Assembly (NCBI GenBank): GCA_025362825.1
Contig: JANYFF010000271.1
Span: forward strand, 1 to 5,909
Source: Polaromonas sp.
GTDB lineage: Bacteria > Pseudomonadota > Gammaproteobacteria > Burkholderiales > Burkholderiaceae_C
Reading direction: 5' to 3'
DNA: 5,909 bases
This document shows, piece by piece, positions 5,601 to 5,909 of the stretch. The notes below the pieces were generated by a model. The model was not told where the DNA came from and ran no database searches. It worked only from the letters and a program-made list of their open reading frames with translations. The position numbers were made by a program, and so were the translations under genes. Within the stretch, counting starts at the first letter, position 1, and every line of letters begins with the position of its first letter.

Positions 5601-5909
5601 GCTGAGTGCGCGCGAGCTCAATGCCCTGCCTGACGGCGAAGAGGTTGCAGGCTGCGGCATCGTCACCATGCGCCAGCAGCCGCAAACCGCCAAGGGCACG
5701 GTGTTTGTGACCATAGAAGACGAAACCGGCCCGGTCAATGTCATCGTCTGGAAATCACTGCGCGAATCCCAGCGTGCCGAGGTGCTGCATTCGCGCCTGC
5801 TGGCGGTGTATGGCGTATGGCAGCGTAGCGAGGAAAGTGGCACCGCCAAAGGTTTTGGCGCGGTACGCAACCTGGTGGCCAGACGGCTGGAAGACCTCAC
5901 GCCGCTGCT
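2656..5909 (+). CDS. dnaE2: Error-prone DNA polymerase DnaE2 (ImuC), C-family, 3' end outside window
   Basis: DnaE2 is the polymerase of the ImuA-ImuB-DnaE2 mutasome and synthesises past lesions without a proofreading partner. The frame encodes 1084 residues with no stop before the window edge. It ends at RRLEDLTPLL, close to the usual C-terminus, so perhaps 15-20 residues are missing. Domains in order: PHP (1-210, YAELHALSNFSFQRGAS at 9-25, AITDE at 43-47); polymerase core with CQGRGSAANSA near 349-359; catalytic PDIDVDF with Asp393 and Asp395; third catalytic Asp566 in LLKVDVLALGM; GVFQIESRAQM; IPIFQEQVMQLAM; FGDYGFPESHAASFA at 757-771; C-terminal OB fold around 997-1032 (VFVTIEDETGPVNVIVW). 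GTG at 2656 is the only reasonable start, because the imuB TGA lies in the same frame 9 nt upstream. Its ribosome site is weak (GAAAG, 2645-2649). Oddities are an apparent 24-residue insertion (490-513), PHP changes at Asn199 and Leu201, and a possible repeat at 143-163. Confidence 0.95.
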   Translation, partial: MFTGPLPDYAELHALSNFSFQRGASHAHELVLRAAELGYRAIAITDECSVAGVVKAHVAATQLGVKLLPGAEFLVQAKAEGPGFRLVVLPHNAAGWGNLCEFITFARQAGDVIDKGSYRVALGETDFSLLAECELILSPLPGAIDTEALTAHCTWACGLFLSTVWLAVELLQGLDDALRLQQLQQVSTRTGIRLVAAGNVLMHVRSRKPLHDVLTAIKLGKTVHECGFELQANGEAHLRPRMRLADIYPATLLRATLEVAARCSFNLGEIRNLYRYPQDDMVPAAETPASCLRRLTWQGAHKRYPGRIPRKISRQLMFELALIEELEYEMFFITVHDVVRFARGRGILCQGRGSAANSAVCYCLEVTAVNPVESNLLFERFISRERSEPPDIDVDFEHQRREEVIQYIYEKYGHDRAAIAATVICYRARSAVRDVGKALGVEPETIEQYAGEHFWFDGSKVLQGKLQQAGAGDNTGRVLQWLELSLLLMAYFPDEAAEIADADDGKKCGQSRPAFPRHLSQHVGGFVLTQGKLTRLVPVQPASMENRRIIQWDKDDLQAMGLLKVDVLALGMLSAIGRCLALVNQTRNSRLEMHTIPLQDGQTYDMICEADTVGVFQIESRAQMSMLPRLQPRNYYDLVVEVAIVRPGPIQGGMVHPYLKARETVRNGGEVVPEYPALNPALERTLGIPIFQEQVMQLAMIAADFTPGEADELRRAMAAWKRKGGVGRFHKRLVDAMVNNGYSLEFAERIFSQIKGFGDYGFPESHAASFAKLVYVSCWLKCHEPACFVTALINSQPMGFYTPSQLVQDAQNHGIEVRPVDVMHSDWDCTLEDDEVKTLPGPNEKYPGIHKNQPAIRLGLRLVSSLREDAVIRLVEARSQALFTSTEDLVSRAKLGTLEVNALAAADALLALAGHRRQQVWEASAIKLAPLLLKSVPTLETALALPATPEGENILFDYRATGLTLRRHPLALLRPRLARKGLLSARELNALPDGEEVAGCGIVTMRQQPQTAKGTVFVTIEDETGPVNVIVWKSLRESQRAEVLHSRLLAVYGVWQRSEESGTAKGFGAVRNLVARRLEDLTPL
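3082..3142 (+). repeat. Possible third, diverged copy of the 68-bp repeat (copy C, in dnaE2)
   Basis: Starting at GCTATC (3082) the segment matches copy A at 26 of the first 41 positions without gaps, including GCTATC, TGCCC and ACCTGGGC. After a one-base shift it continues with TGCGG and a TTT-AT-CCA tail like that of copy A. It is translated as DnaE2 residues 143-163 in the PHP domain, in the same element frame as copy B. Coding DNA of this GC content can give partial matches by chance, so I hold this weakly. Confidence 0.3.
4172..4200 (+). other. Terminator-like inverted repeat inside dnaE2
   Basis: AAAAGTGCGGCC (4172-4183) and GGCCGGCTTTT (4190-4200) form an imperfect inverted repeat around the loop AGAGCA. 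The stem pairs as AAAAG, then CGGCC with a small internal mismatch. It has the A-stem-T shape of an intrinsic terminator and resembles the AAAAGCC...GGCTTTT palindrome after dsbB. It sits at the 3' end of the apparent DnaE2 insertion. It could reduce read-through, or it could be a relic of the inserted DNA. Function is unproven. Confidence 0.4.

Overview
The window comes from a high-GC, DsbB-bearing proteobacterium. It is most likely a betaproteobacterium of the order Burkholderiales, probably Comamonadaceae (Polaromonas/Rhodoferax-like). The evidence for this is the layout and protein style of its mutagenesis cassette, plus short dispersed repeats that resemble ones I recall from that family. 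The assignment rests on recall, not on a search.

Layout, all on the + strand. Positions 1-256 hold the 3' end of dsbB (disulfide bond formation protein B). A short intergenic region follows, with a palindromic terminator at 283-301 and then a compact SOS-controlled promoter at 362-401: -35 TTGAAG, -10 TATAAC, 17-nt spacer. An almost ideal LexA-type box, CTG-N10-CAG with 9-bp inverted arms, lies over the -10. The rest of the window is one damage-inducible operon, imuA (423-1232), imuB (1198-2646) and dnaE2/imuC (2656 to beyond the window end). imuA and imuB overlap by 35 nt. imuB and dnaE2 are 9 nt apart and lie in the same reading frame. The dnaE2 gene starts with GTG and has no stop inside the window.

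The three products form the known ImuA-ImuB-DnaE2 translesion 'mutasome'. ImuA is a RecA-like accessory protein without a P-loop. ImuB is a catalytically defective Y-family polymerase relative that acts as a hub. DnaE2 is the error-prone C-family polymerase that does the synthesis. Placing all three behind one LexA box explains how DNA damage would switch on mutagenesis.

The system itself is known, but the copy has unusual structure. Two diverged 68-bp copies of one repeat lie in opposite orientation inside imuB, both in frame and translated, and a weaker possible third copy lies in dnaE2. DnaE2 carries an apparent insertion of about 24 residues with a terminator-like inverted repeat at its 3' end. 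Its PHP domain has lost two residues that I expect to be conserved. A single TGA is all that separates the imuB and dnaE2 reading frames. I see no RNA genes, CRISPR arrays, transposases or origins, and no stretch over 300 nt without a gene.
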